A stretch of 64,000 nt of DNA. Origin: DASYKS01 sp035995205 (GTDB taxonomy: Bacteria; Acidobacteriota; Thermoanaerobaculia; Multivoradales; UBA5704). This document shows, piece after piece, positions 27,211 through 35,997 of this stretch. A program made the translations under genes and the position numbers. The stretch covers positions 29,968-93,967 of the forward strand of contig DASYKS010000025.1 of assembly GCA_035995205.1 (NCBI GenBank), in the 5' to 3' direction. The notes under the pieces were generated by a model. That model searched no databases. It was not told where the DNA came from and was given only the letters and a program-made list of their open reading frames with translations. The first letter of the stretch is position 1. The number at the start of each line of letters is the position of its first letter.

Positions 27211-28470
27211 CTATGCCTCGTCGCGGTAGCGTTTCAGGATCACCGCGCCGTTCGTGCCGCCGAAGCCGAACGAGTTGGTGATCGCGTACTCCAGATCGGC
27301 CGGTCGCGGGGTATTGGGGACGAAATCCAGATCGCACCCCTCGCCCGGATGATCCAGATTGATCGTCGCCGGCAGGATCTGATTGCGCATCGCGAGCGCG
27401 AGGATACCCATCTCTAGCCCCCCGGAGGCGCCGAGCAGGTGGCCGGTCGAGGACTTGGTCGACGAGACCGCGAGCTTGTACGCGTGGTCGCCGAAGATCC
27501 GCTTCACCGCCCGGACTTCCGCGAGGTCGCCGAGCTCGGTCGACGTTCCGTGGGCGTTGATGTAGCCCACCGCCTCGGGAGGGATCCCGGCGTCCGCGAG
27601 CGCTATCTTCATCACCCGCGCGGCACCGTCCCCTTCCGGGTGGGGCGCCGAGATGTGGTAGGCGTCCGCGCTCATGCCGTAGCCCACGACCTCGCCGTAG
27701 ATCGGCGCGCCGCGCCTCCGGGCATGTTCCAGCTCTTCCATTACGACGATCCCCGAGCCTTCGCCCATCACGAAGCCGTCGCGATCGCGGTCCCACGGGC
27801 GCGAAGCCTTTTCCGGCTCGTCGTTCCGGGCCGAAAGCGCCCTCATCGCCGAGAAGCCCGCGAGAGCGAGCGGGCTGACCACCGCCTCCGCGCCGCCCGC
27901 GATCATCGCGTCCGCGTCGTCGTGCTGGATGAAGCGAAACGCGTCGCCGACCGCGTGCAGGCCGGTCGTGCAGGCGGTGCACGGCGCCGTATTCGGACCC
28001 TTGGCCCCCCAACGGATAGAGACCAGGCCGGCCGCCATGTTGACGATCAAACCGGGGATGAAGAACGGCGATACCCGGCTTGGGCCCCGTTCCAGCAACG
28101 TCCGGTGGGTCGATTCGATCAGCGGCAGGCCGCCGATGCCCGAGCCGATGTTGACCCCGACCCGCTCGGCGTTGCTTTCGTCGATGATCAGCCCGGAATC
28201 TTCGAGCGCGAACTGCGCCGCCGCGACCGCATAGTGGATGAAGGTGTCGCTCTTCTTGACCTCCTTCTTGTCGAAGAAGGCGAGCGGATCGAACCCCTTC
28301 ACCTCGCCGGCGATGCGGGAGGGGTATTCGGAAGCGTCGAACTTGGTGATCGGCCCGATCCCGCTCTTGCCCGCCAGCAGGGCGGCCCAGGTCTCGGCCG
28401 TCCCGATTCCCACCGGGGAGACGAGACCTACCCCGGTGACGACGACACGACGACGGTTCGCTAGGCTCAA
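27211..28470 (-). CDS. fabF: 3-oxoacyl-ACP synthase II
   Basis: Condensing enzyme of fatty-acid elongation that joins malonyl-ACP to acyl-ACP. It has 419 residues, typical for FabF. The nucleophile Cys167 lies in TAPCTACTTG, where the usual TACATG reads TACTTG. The two catalytic His motifs NAHGTSTELGD and SSTKSSTGHLLGASG are intact. The start is TTG at 28470 with no strong ribosome site upstream. Last gene of the plsX-fabD-fabG-acpP-fabF operon, following acpP by 66 bases. Confidence 0.96.
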   Translation of the reverse strand: MSLANRRRVVVTGVGLVSPVGIGTAETWAALLAGKSGIGPITKFDASEYPSRIAGEVKGFDPLAFFDKKEVKKSDTFIHYAVAAAQFALEDSGLIIDESNAERVGVNIGSGIGGLPLIESTHRTLLERGPSRVSPFFIPGLIVNMAAGLVSIRWGAKGPNTAPCTACTTGLHAVGDAFRFIQHDDADAMIAGGAEAVVSPLALAGFSAMRALSARNDEPEKASRPWDRDRDGFVMGEGSGIVVMEELEHARRRGAPIYGEVVGYGMSADAYHISAPHPEGDGAARVMKIALADAGIPPEAVGYINAHGTSTELGDLAEVRAVKRIFGDHAYKLAVSSTKSSTGHLLGASGGLEMGILALAMRNQILPATINLDHPGEGCDLDFVPNTPRPADLEYAITNSFGFGGTNGAVILKRYRDEA

Positions 28471-28536
28471 TCGAGTGGGCTCGGAGGTCGGTTTACAGAT
28501 TGGGGGCGAGCCCGTAGCCGGGCCCAGGACGCAAAG

Positions 28537-28782
28537 CTAATTCTTCGGTTCTCCGGCGTTCGCCTCGATGTATTCGACGGCCTGCCGAACCGTGCTGATC
28601 TTCTCGGCCGATTCGTCCGGAATCTCGATGCCGAACTCTTCTTCGAAGGCCATGACCAACTCGACGATGTCGAGGGAATCCGCGCCGAGGTCGTCGGTAA
28701 AGCTCGCTTCCAGTGTGACCTCTTCTTCGTCGACGCCGAGCTGTTCGACGATGATGCCCTTGACCTTTTCCATGACCGCCAT
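28537..28782 (-). CDS. acpP: Acyl carrier protein
   Basis: Acidic carrier protein of 81 residues. The phosphopantetheine attachment Ser36 lies in the canonical DLGADSLDIVELVMAFEEEF motif. ATG at 28782 follows AGGAGGG and begins MAVMEKVKGIIVEQLGV. It lies between fabG and fabF, as in many bacteria. Confidence 0.97.
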   Translation of the reverse strand: MAVMEKVKGIIVEQLGVDEEEVTLEASFTDDLGADSLDIVELVMAFEEEFGIEIPDESAEKISTVRQAVEYIEANAGEPKN

Positions 28783-28944
28783 GAGTGATGCCCTCCTGTG
28801 GGGAACGGGGAATGGACCTGTGTCACCGAATCCGTCGGCGCAGGTTTCTAACACAAACCTCTCGGCCCGTCCACGGCGAACGCCGGTTGACAGGGTCCCG
28901 CAAGCCGCGGAGACCGCCTGGAATCAGGCTTTTCCCGCCGCCTC

Positions 28945-29691
28945 TCATATGTACAGCCCGCCGGAGACGTTAATCGTCTCGCCCGTGATGTAGGCGGCGT
29001 CGTCGCTTGCGAGGAACGCCACCACCCCGGCGATGTCCTCGACCCCACCGAGCCTCTTGAGCGCGATCTGGCCCGCCAGCTCGGCGCGATTTGTCTCCGG
29101 CAGGATGTCGGTCATCGCGGTCTCGATGTAGCCGGGGGCGACGACATTCACCGTCAGGTTCCGGCTGCCCAGCTCGCGCGCGAGCGACTTGGAAAAGCCG
29201 ATCAGCCCCGCCTTCGAGGCCGCGTAGTTCGCCTGGCCGGCGTTGCCCATCAGCCCGACGACCGAAGAGACCGAGATCACCCGTCCCCAGCGCTTCTTCA
29301 TCATGCCGCGCACCAGCTCCTTGGTGAGCGCGAACGCGCCGGTCAGATTGGTGCGCAGAACCCGCTCCCAATCGTCGAGGCTCATGCGCAACAGCAGGTT
29401 GTCCGCGGTGATCCCGGCGTTGTTGACCAGGATGTCGATACCGGCGAATTCCTCCGGCAGAGCCTTCAGGCGTTCGGGAATCGCGGCGGGATCCGAGACG
29501 TCGAGCGTGAGCGCGTGCGCCCGCCCGCCCGCCGAGTCGATCGTGCCGGCCAGAGATTCGAGCTTATCGGCGTTCCGCGCCGCGACGACGACTTTCGCCC
29601 CCTCGCGCGCCAGGCGCTGCGCGATCGCCTCGCCGATCCCTTGCGACGCCCCGGTGACCAGTGCGGTCTTGCCCGACAGTCGGCCTTCCAT
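28945..29691 (-). CDS. fabG: 3-oxoacyl-ACP reductase
   Basis: Short-chain dehydrogenase that reduces 3-ketoacyl-ACP in fatty-acid elongation. It has 248 residues. The cofactor motif GASQGIG is at 14-20, NNAG at 90-93, and the catalytic Ser142/143, Tyr156 and Lys160 are in VISVSSVVGLMGN and ANYAASK. The C-terminus ITGETINVSGGLYI is typical for FabG. The start at 29691 fits. Second-last reductive enzyme of the operon, downstream of fabD across a 98-bp gap with a repeat. Confidence 0.96.
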   Translation of the reverse strand: MEGRLSGKTALVTGASQGIGEAIAQRLAREGAKVVVAARNADKLESLAGTIDSAGGRAHALTLDVSDPAAIPERLKALPEEFAGIDILVNNAGITADNLLLRMSLDDWERVLRTNLTGAFALTKELVRGMMKKRWGRVISVSSVVGLMGNAGQANYAASKAGLIGFSKSLARELGSRNLTVNVVAPGYIETAMTDILPETNRAELAGQIALKRLGGVEDIAGVVAFLASDDAAYITGETINVSGGLYI

Positions 29692-29742
29692 TGCGGTCTC
29701 CCTCCCGTCCTTAGCGATGCTTCTCGCTGAGACCTCGTTGAT

Positions 29743-29793
29743 CGTAGGGGCGGAGCTTGCCTCCGCCCGGGGGCAGGCAAGCTGCCCCCCTAC
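29743..29793. repeat. Double palindromic repeat (GTAGGGGCGG family)
   Basis: Nearly identical to 16622-16673: GTAGGGGCGGAG hairpin with CTCCGCCC, then GGGGGCAG hairpin with CTGCCCCC. Its last bases overlap the fabD stop codon. Confidence 0.8.
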
Positions 29794-30791
29794 ATCTCTT
29801 CCGCGGCCATCGCGAGCAGCTTTTCGAACTGCGCCGGCTCTCCGGTCGAGGCGACGCGAACGCCTTCGACGATTCGCCGATTGAGCCCCGAGAGCACCGT
29901 CCCCGGCCCCACCTCGATGAACAGGCCAACGCCCAAAGTCTCGGCCATGTAGCGTACCGATTCCGCCCAACGCACGCCGTGGTCGATTTGGCGGATCAAC
30001 GCGTCGCGCGCGGCGGCCCCGGTGGTCACAGGCGCGGCATCGACGTTCGAGATCACCGGCACGACCGGATCGCGCACCTCGGTCACCGCCAACAGCTCGG
30101 CCATTCCCTCGCGCGCCGGCTTCATCAGCGGCGAATGAAACGGCGCCGAGACCACGAGAATCGTCGCCTTCCTCGCGCCGCGCGCCTTCGCCAGCTCAAC
30201 CGCGCGGTCGATCGCCGTCCGGTGGCCGGCAAGCACGGTCTGCCCCGGGCCGTTCAAGTTGGCGACCGCGCAGATCTCTTGCGGGTGATCGGCCACCGCG
30301 TCGGCCGCGATCCCGGCGATCGTAGCGAGATCCATGCCGATGATCGCCGCCATGCCGCCCATCCCGACCGGAACGGCCTCCTGCATCAGTTCGCCGCGCC
30401 GTCGCACCAGGCGGAGCGCATCCCCGAAATCGAGCGCGCCCGCGGCCACCTGCGCCGACCATTCGCCGAGCGAGTGCCCGGCAAAAGCTACCGGCGCAAA
30501 CGGCGTTCCGGTTTCGAGCAGCGCGCGGTGGATCGCGATCGAGGTCGCGAGCAGCGCCGGCTGGGTGTTGGCGGTCAGGTTCAGCTCCTCTTCCGGCCCT
30601 TCCCAGCAGAGCTTCGAAAGCGGGCATCCGAGCGCCTCGTCGGCCTCGGCGAACGCCTCGCGGGCGGCGGCCGAAACGTCGGCCCAGGCGCGTCCCATCC
30701 CCACCTTTTGCGCGCCCTGTCCGGGAAACACGAAGGCATGGGTGCGCGCCAAAACGCCGCCCGGCGCGCCAAACACCGCGTCGGACGTCAT
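29790..30791 (-). CDS. fabD: Malonyl-CoA-ACP transacylase
   Basis: Transfers malonyl from CoA to ACP at the start of fatty-acid elongation. It has 333 residues. The catalytic Ser107 lies in AGHSLGEWSAQ, the FPGQGAQ entry motif is at 22-28, and the catalytic His is in SAPFHSPLM at about residue 215. ATG 30791 overlaps the plsX stop by four bases, so translation is coupled. Ends in a repeat that borders fabG. fabH, which usually accompanies plsX and fabD, is missing from this cluster. Confidence 0.96.
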   Translation of the reverse strand: MTSDAVFGAPGGVLARTHAFVFPGQGAQKVGMGRAWADVSAAAREAFAEADEALGCPLSKLCWEGPEEELNLTANTQPALLATSIAIHRALLETGTPFAPVAFAGHSLGEWSAQVAAGALDFGDALRLVRRRGELMQEAVPVGMGGMAAIIGMDLATIAGIAADAVADHPQEICAVANLNGPGQTVLAGHRTAIDRAVELAKARGARKATILVVSAPFHSPLMKPAREGMAELLAVTEVRDPVVPVISNVDAAPVTTGAAARDALIRQIDHGVRWAESVRYMAETLGVGLFIEVGPGTVLSGLNRRIVEGVRVASTGEPAQFEKLLAMAAEEM

Positions 30792-31837
30792 CGGACAGGG
30801 ATCTCCTCCGGCTGCACCGAGCCGGCGAGCAGGCTCTCCTGGCGGTGCAGCTCGGCCAGCTTGTCGCGGATCTTTTCGTGCACCCGTCCCTCGGCGAACT
30901 CGACCGCGCGGCGGATCGCGTTGCGGATCGCCCGCGGCGTCGAGCGGCCGTGGCCGATGAAACAGCCTCCTTCGACCCCGAGCAGAGGGGCGGCGCCGTA
31001 CTCGGTGTAGTCGGTGCGCTGGCGAAAACGGTCGATCGCGGGCTTCAAGATGGCGTATCCGAGCTGGGTCCGACGGCTCTTGCCGATCTCTTCGCCGAGC
31101 ATCCGTCCGAGCAGCTCGGCGAGCGCCTCGGCGCTCTTCAACAGGACGTTGCCCACGAAGCCGTCGCAAACCACGACGTCGACGGTGCCCTGGAAGACGT
31201 CTCCCCCCTCGACGTTGCCGACGAAATGGAGACCGGTGCGCTTGAGCACCTTGAACACCTCGCGGGTCAGCTCGCTCCCCTTGCTCTCCTCTTCGCCGAT
31301 CGAAAGCAGGCCGATGCGGGGAGACTCGGTGCCGATCACCTCTTGGGCGTAGAAGTGCCCCATGACGGCGAATTCGCGGAGGTGGTTCGGTTTGCTGTCG
31401 ACGTTCGCGCCGACGTCGAGCAGAACGGTCCGCCCGTGCGCGCTCGGCACGACCGCGGCGAGCGCGGGGCGATCGACGCCGGCCGAAGTGCCGATCACCA
31501 CTTTCGCCGCGATCATCGCGGCCCCGGTGTGACCGGCCGTGACCATCGCCTGGGCGCGCCCCTCGTGGACCAGCTCGGCGCACAGACGAACGGAGGAACG
31601 GCGTTTTTTGCGCAACGGCGCGGTCGCGGGATCGTCCATGCCGACGATCTCCTCGGCGTGGATCACCTCGATCCGCCCGCGCGGATCGCCCAGGCGGGAG
31701 ATCTCCGCCGCCACCCGCTCGCGATCGCCGACCAGCAGGACCGAAATTCCGTCCTCGACCGCGGCGAGGAATGCGCCCTCGACCGCGGCACGCGGCGCGA
31801 AGTCCCCACCCATGGCGTCGACGGCGATGCGCATCAT
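30788..31837 (-). CDS. plsX: Phosphate acyltransferase PlsX
   Basis: Makes acyl-phosphate from acyl-ACP for phospholipid synthesis. It has 349 residues. Typical features are MRIAVDAMGGDFAPRAAVEG, SVRLCAELVHEGRAQAMVTA, GHTGA, DVGANVDSKPNHL, and VCDGFVGNVLLKSAEA. The C-terminus is slightly longer than the minimum. Follows rpmF by 123 bases and overlaps fabD. The rpmF-plsX-fab order is the conserved bacterial arrangement. Confidence 0.96.
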   Translation of the reverse strand: MMRIAVDAMGGDFAPRAAVEGAFLAAVEDGISVLLVGDRERVAAEISRLGDPRGRIEVIHAEEIVGMDDPATAPLRKKRRSSVRLCAELVHEGRAQAMVTAGHTGAAMIAAKVVIGTSAGVDRPALAAVVPSAHGRTVLLDVGANVDSKPNHLREFAVMGHFYAQEVIGTESPRIGLLSIGEEESKGSELTREVFKVLKRTGLHFVGNVEGGDVFQGTVDVVVCDGFVGNVLLKSAEALAELLGRMLGEEIGKSRRTQLGYAILKPAIDRFRQRTDYTEYGAAPLLGVEGGCFIGHGRSTPRAIRNAIRRAVEFAEGRVHEKIRDKLAELHRQESLLAGSVQPEEIPVR

Positions 31838-31960
31838 GTTCAGATTGTGACCCGAGGAGCGATGCCGATTCTAGCCCGAAAACGTATGGCCCGGAAACAC
31901 CACGGGCTCATAGAGCCGGCCGGCAGCTCACCCGAGGGCGCTCGAAAGGCCTGGACGTCC

Positions 31961-32146
31961 CTAGGCCTTTTCGGCGACTTCGATCACTTGGCGATCGTGG
32001 TACCAGCCGCAACTGCCGCAGGCGCGGTGCGGCAGCTTCGACTCGCCGCAGTTCGGACAGTTGGAGGTGGCGGGCCGGGGCAGGGCATCATGGGCCCGGC
32101 GACGGTCACGGCGGGCTTTGGAATGGCGGCGCTTGGGATTAGGCAT
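31961..32146 (-). CDS. rpmF: 50S ribosomal protein L32
   Basis: Sixty-one-residue ribosomal protein: basic N-terminus MPNPKRRHSKARRDRRRAHD and four zinc-binding cysteines in NCPNCGESKLPHRACGSCG. The conserved start MPNPKRRHSK places the ATG at 32146. It sits between the DUF177 gene and plsX, as expected for this operon. Confidence 0.97.
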   Translation of the reverse strand: MPNPKRRHSKARRDRRRAHDALPRPATSNCPNCGESKLPHRACGSCGWYHDRQVIEVAEKA

Positions 32147-32278
32147 CGTCGATCGACCTCAAGAGTCTCGGAGAATCTCGTCTTCCGGCGTCTGCAATAG
32201 GGTTCTTCGGTTTCAGGCATCCGGCCGCAGACAACGGCTGGAATCCCGGAATCTACACGGCTTTATCGTTTCACGCGA

Positions 32279-32821
32279 CTACGAACCGCTCTCCACCTTG
32301 CCGAGCTGCCCGCGAAGCGCCGCAAGACCCGACCAGCGGGGATCGCTCACCGCCCGGTCGCAGCCGCAGTCGCCCGCGTTCAAATCCGCACCGCACGTCG
32401 GGCACAACCCCCGACAGTCCTCGCGGCAAAGCGGTTTCATCGGGATGTTCAACTGGACCTGCTCGACGATGACCGGCTCCGTAAGGAACTTGTCCCCCTC
32501 GACCTGCCAGACCCCGAGATCGCGAGCCCCCAGCTCCCGCTCTTCGTCTTCGACCAGCTCCTTGCCCTGGAGCACCAGAAGCTCGATCGTCGGCTCCATC
32601 CGCTCCACGAACTGCGTCAAGCAGCGAGTGCAAGCGAGCGTCTGCTCGTACGACAGATCCGCGGTGAGCAAGAACCCCGGCTCGGCGAAGACCATCCGGC
32701 CCGAGCACTCCACCGGGCTCATCGCCACCAGATCAGGACTCTCGAAATCCGAAAGCGCCACGACCACCGCTTCCTTCCACGCGAGGGGCTCCTCGCGAAC
32801 CTGTTCCAGCCAAATCTGCAT
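32279..32821 (-). CDS. DUF177/YceD family protein
   Basis: YceD/DUF177 protein of 180 residues that commonly precedes rpmF and is linked to 23S rRNA accumulation. Visible features are QTLACTRCLTQF, LNIPMKPLCREDCRGLCPTC and GDCGCD, a set of conserved cysteines with possible metal binding. The ATG at 32821 is followed by MQIWLEQVREEPLAWKEA. First gene of the rpmF-plsX-fab operon. Confidence 0.92.
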   Translation of the reverse strand: MQIWLEQVREEPLAWKEAVVVALSDFESPDLVAMSPVECSGRMVFAEPGFLLTADLSYEQTLACTRCLTQFVERMEPTIELLVLQGKELVEDEERELGARDLGVWQVEGDKFLTEPVIVEQVQLNIPMKPLCREDCRGLCPTCGADLNAGDCGCDRAVSDPRWSGLAALRGQLGKVESGS

Positions 32822-32885
32822 CGGAGCCCCTTTAACGGACGGCGCGACCGCGAACGCTACTGGAATGAGGGGGATCTGTCAAATT

Positions 32886-33374
32886 CTAGGCGGGCTCGCC
32901 TGCGAGATGTAGCACGGCAGCGTGCGCTCTCACGCTGAGATGGAATCCGAACTCCGTGAGCTTCGCGATGATCGGAGCGATTTGGGGCAGGACTTGTAGT
33001 TGCTTGGCCTTAAGAAGAACTCCAAGCGTTCCGGTACATCGAATTTCTAGAAGCCCAGCCTGACGTCGCGCCAGGGCGTCGTCGAGAAGAACGAGCGCGT
33101 CCGCACTTTCGAGCGCCAGCGCGATGGCCTGCTTCTCTCCGAGACCGAGATCAGGAGATAGCCGAAGCACTCGGCGGTTCGTCACTTCACGAATCTCAAT
33201 CCACGGAAGAGTCCGGACATCGGGCAGCGAGACGCCAAGCTTTCGGCCAACTTCCAACTCGTCAACTACACCAGAAGGGAGGATCAGCCTGGCGTACAGG
33301 GCGGGAAGAAGATCGAGAAGCCCGACTTGATGGAGGTACTGAATTGGAGAGGTGTCAGAAATGACATCAGGCAT
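32886..33374 (-). CDS. DUF3368 PIN-like toxin
   Basis: PIN-like protein with DUF3368 features: DVISDTSPIQYLHQVGLLDL, LPSGVVDELE, LGLGEKQAIALALESADALV and LLDDALARRQA. The acidic residues of a PIN nuclease pocket (Asp in ISDTSP, Glu in VDELE and GEKQA, DD in LLDDALAR) are present. ATG 33374 is chosen because it lies within the end of the antitoxin gene (8-bp overlap); a longer in-frame start at 33428 would overlap more. Pairs with the UPF0175 protein upstream as a likely VapBC-like module. Confidence 0.88.
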   Translation of the reverse strand: MPDVISDTSPIQYLHQVGLLDLLPALYARLILPSGVVDELEVGRKLGVSLPDVRTLPWIEIREVTNRRVLRLSPDLGLGEKQAIALALESADALVLLDDALARRQAGLLEIRCTGTLGVLLKAKQLQVLPQIAPIIAKLTEFGFHLSVRAHAAVLHLAGEPA

Positions 33375-33618
33375 TCTCGAGGTCTCGACGCAGCTCGCTT
33401 TCGGTCTGAGTGAAGGTAGCGACTCCAAAATCCGAGAGTTTCATCAGAAACAACGTTCGCGGGATGCCCGCAAGGTTGGCGGCGGCGCCCGAGGAGAGCC
33501 GACCGACCTCAAAGAGCTTGACGGCGGCGGCGAGCCGGAGCTCCGACCCGAAAGAGTCCGGAGTCGCATGCATGGCGACCAAGGTTTCGTCGGGAATTGT
33601 GAGTGTGATCTGGCTCAT
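33367..33618 (-). CDS. UPF0175 family antitoxin
   Basis: Protein of 83 residues. UPF0175 hallmarks are visible: MSQITLTIPDETLVAMHATP, GSELRLAAAVKLFEVGRLSS, GAAANLAGIPRTLFLMKLSD and FGVATFTQTESELRRDLENA. The ribosome site GAGGAGGAACC lies upstream of ATG 33618. It is the antitoxin half of a type II module with the DUF3368 gene. Confidence 0.9.
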   Translation of the reverse strand: MSQITLTIPDETLVAMHATPDSFGSELRLAAAVKLFEVGRLSSGAAANLAGIPRTLFLMKLSDFGVATFTQTESELRRDLENA

Positions 33619-33784
33619 CGGTCGGTTCCTCCTCGGCGGCAACGCCACCGATTTCCCAATCAGAATAACACCGTCCCCATTCGACCTTCTCACCCACCAA
33701 GCCGAAGGCCCGCGGATCGCGACCGAGCCTGGGTACAGGTGTGCCGGCTCCATCGCGCTCCCCCTCTCTCGAATCGAGAGCGTG

Positions 33785-34440
33785 ATCGTTCAAAGCGGGC
33801 TCGCTGGCATTCGCGGCTCGCTCGCCGCCCTTCGCATCGGGCTCTGGGCGATCTGTCGCTCGCTCGCAGCCATTCGCAGCGAACTCCGAGCCCGTCGCGC
33901 TCCCGCTCGCGACTCCTCACTGCCGGTTTGAACGGTCCGCAGCCAGATCCCGGCGGCTCGCAGCTCGGTGCGAGAAGCTCGGAGCCAGCTCGCAGGGATC
34001 GGCAGCAAATTGTGAGCCATTCGCATCAGTTTGTGAGCCATCGCGAGCAGGTTCGCAGCCGCTCACTCCTACTTTGAGCGTTTCGCAGCGGGCTCCGAGC
34101 CTCTGCCAGCTGGATGCGAGCGGCCCGCAGCCGGTTCCGGGAGTCTCGCAGCTCGCTCCCGCTCTTCGCGATCCAGCTCGCAGAGACTCAAACCTACCTT
34201 GGATCGTTCGCAGCTGGATGCGAGACCCTGCGCTCCGGCTCTGAGACTCTCGCAGCCCGCTCCGAGAGGCTCAGAATCCGCTCGCGGTCTCTCGGATCTC
34301 GCTCGCGGACATCGCGAACTCGCTGCCGATCGCTCAAAAAGAGCTTGGACGACTCAGTGCCGGCTGCGAAACACCGCGAGCCGGCTGCGATCCTCTCGCA
34401 GCTCGCTCGGAGTGCCCTGGAATTCGCTCGCGTTTCCTCC
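33785..34440. repeat. 21-bp periodic degenerate array 3 (about 31 units)
   Basis: Units of 10 + 7 + 4 bases recur for about 650 bp. The first ten bases resemble TTCGCAGCTS, the next seven GCTCCGA or GATGCGA, then GAGN. Stops occur in every frame of at least part of the array (for example TGA in TTTGAGC), so it is not a coding sequence. Unit sequence differs from arrays 1 and 4 but the period is the same. No gene is seen in 33619-34602. Confidence 0.82.
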
Positions 34441-34602
34441 GGAACCGATCGAGGTCGCGGTTCGACGGAACGGCGAAAAACTATTTTGCTCAGCCTATCG
34501 TTTTCTCGGAACCCCTCGCGGTAGAACTCTTCTCGCGCCCCGTGGGGCGTGGCCACGCGGCACTCTCGCCGCGTTCGGCCGCGATAGAAAGGAAACTGAA
34601 TC

Positions 34603-34989
34603 ATGCCGAACACACCGAACTCTTTTGCCGACATCCTTCGTGACTGGGAGCTGCTGCTCGAAGCGGCGAACGACAACGAGAGCGTCCAGACCGGTGCTCA
34701 ACCCCAGCGAGAGGCGCTTGCTGCGGCCATGGCGCAGGTTCGCGCGCTCAAAGCCCGACAGGACTCCTGTACCGCCAGCCGGCAACAGGCCACCCAGGAT
34801 CTGCGGGAGATGGTCAATCAGGGTCGTGAGTTGGCGCGTCGCCTGCGCGGCGTGGCCAAGGCCATCCTCGGCACGAAGAACGAGCGCCTGGTGCAGTTCC
34901 GCGTCTCGCCGATCCGCAGCAGGACGCGCCGTCTCGATCGCTCGCCGGAGACGACGCGTGCGGCCGATTCGACGGTCGGGGCCGGATAA
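34603..34989 (+). CDS. Small coiled-coil hypothetical protein
   Basis: Protein of 128 residues with AAAGGAAAC upstream of the ATG. Residues 20-90 form a helical segment (REALAAAMAQVRALKARQDS, CTASRQQATQDLREMVNQGR, ELARRLRGVAKAILGTKNER) probably a coiled coil, followed by a basic tail (RSRTRRLDRSPETT). No family was recognised. It lies immediately downstream of array 3, with a hairpin after the gene at 35033. A nucleic-acid or array-related role is only a guess from position and charge. Confidence 0.65.
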   Translation: MPNTPNSFADILRDWELLLEAANDNESVQTGAQPQREALAAAMAQVRALKARQDSCTASRQQATQDLREMVNQGRELARRLRGVAKAILGTKNERLVQFRVSPIRSRTRRLDRSPETTRAADSTVGAG

Positions 34990-35032
34990 GCGGGCGTCTC
35001 GAAAGCAGTCTACGGTCAAGGTGGTTCGCACG

Positions 35033-35059
35033 GGTGTGAGGGCGGAACTTCCTCACACC
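35033..35059 (+). terminator. Hairpin after the small coiled-coil gene
   Basis: Nine-bp stem GGTGTGAGG pairing with CCTCACACC with a nine-base loop, 44 bases after the stop codon. There is no downstream T run, so termination is not assured. Confidence 0.45.
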
Positions 35060-35185
35060 GGTGGTTTCGATCGCGCGCTGTCCCGCCCCCGGCTCGCTCC
35101 TCCCGCACTGAGGCACCTCATCCATTGAAGGCTTGTCTCACCCCGCCGGTCCTCTGGTGGGCCGGCTTCTTTCGAGGAGCACCTC

Positions 35186-35854
35186 ATGAGAACCGTCCTG
35201 CGCAGCACCGTCGTCGCCTTCTTCCTGCTGGGTTTCGGCGTCGCGTTCGATGCCCAAGCCATCCTTCAGTGCAGCGACTGCGGCTGCAGCTTCGCCTGTT
35301 CCACCACCTGCGTCTTGCCCCTCGGGGGTTTCTCGACCTGCAATGCGCAGGGCCTTTGCGCCGGCAAGCCGGGCTGCGGCGGCGGATGCCTCACGTTCGG
35401 CGATGTCGAGTCGGCTTTTCTCGGTCTACCGGCACTTCCGCTTGGACCGGCACAGGGCCGGGCGGCGGCGCGGTTGACGACCCGGCTCGCGAGCCACGTC
35501 GAGACGTTCGGGCTCGGTACGGTCTACTCGGCCCAGACAGGATTCCTGGTGCCGAAAACGGGCGGCAAGCTGAAGGCGCCGGATCTTGCGTTCGTCTCGG
35601 CGGAACGCGGCGGCATCCCGGCGCTCGTCGCCCAGATCCTGCCCTCTTCGACATTCGCGAAGATCGCGGCCAAGGACGCTGAATCGTGGCTCGCGGCGGG
35701 AAGCCGCGCCGCGCTCGTCGTCGATTCCGAGCGCAGGACGGTCACTCTCTTCGCATCCGGCGCGAAGCCGCGGGTTCTCGGTGGCGGCGACTTCTTGGAG
35801 CTGCCATCGATCCTCCCCGGCCTGAGTTTCCGGGTCGGGGATCTATTCGAGTAG
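35186..35854 (+). CDS. Secreted protein with cysteine-rich segment and degenerate Uma2-like domain
   Basis: Protein of 222 residues with a signal peptide (STVVAFFLLGFGVAFDAQA), a cysteine-rich segment of about 45 residues (CSDCGCSFACSTTC, then CNAQGLC and CGGGC) and a C-terminal part that looks like the Uma2 family (PD-(D/E)XK-like, DUF820): APDLAFVSAER, AKDAESWLAAGSRAALVVDS, ERRTVTLFASG and LELPSILPGLSFRVGDLFE. The N-terminal half of Uma2 is absent. Uma2 proteins are normally cytoplasmic nuclease-fold proteins, so a secreted fusion is unusual and probably inactive as a nuclease. ATG 35186 follows GAGGAGCACC. Confidence 0.68.
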   Translation: MRTVLRSTVVAFFLLGFGVAFDAQAILQCSDCGCSFACSTTCVLPLGGFSTCNAQGLCAGKPGCGGGCLTFGDVESAFLGLPALPLGPAQGRAAARLTTRLASHVETFGLGTVYSAQTGFLVPKTGGKLKAPDLAFVSAERGGIPALVAQILPSSTFAKIAAKDAESWLAAGSRAALVVDSERRTVTLFASGAKPRVLGGGDFLELPSILPGLSFRVGDLFE

Positions 35855-35873
35855 ACCCGCTTTTCCGTCCCCG

Positions 35874-35963
35874 TTTGGAGTGCGGCGACGCGTCGCCGCT
35901 TTGACCGGATCGGCTCCATCACCACCTGCGTCCAAAGCGCCGACGCGTCGGCGCACTCCAAAA
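35874..35963. repeat. Inverted repeat between convergent genes
   Basis: TTTGGAGTGCGGCGACG on the left and CGTCGGCGCACTCCAAA on the right form a long hairpin, each arm itself containing a GACGCGTC palindrome. It probably ends transcription of the convergent genes on both sides. Confidence 0.65.
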
Positions 35964-35997
35964 TCGGTTCCTCCGGGATTTCGTTCGCCGAGCCCCC

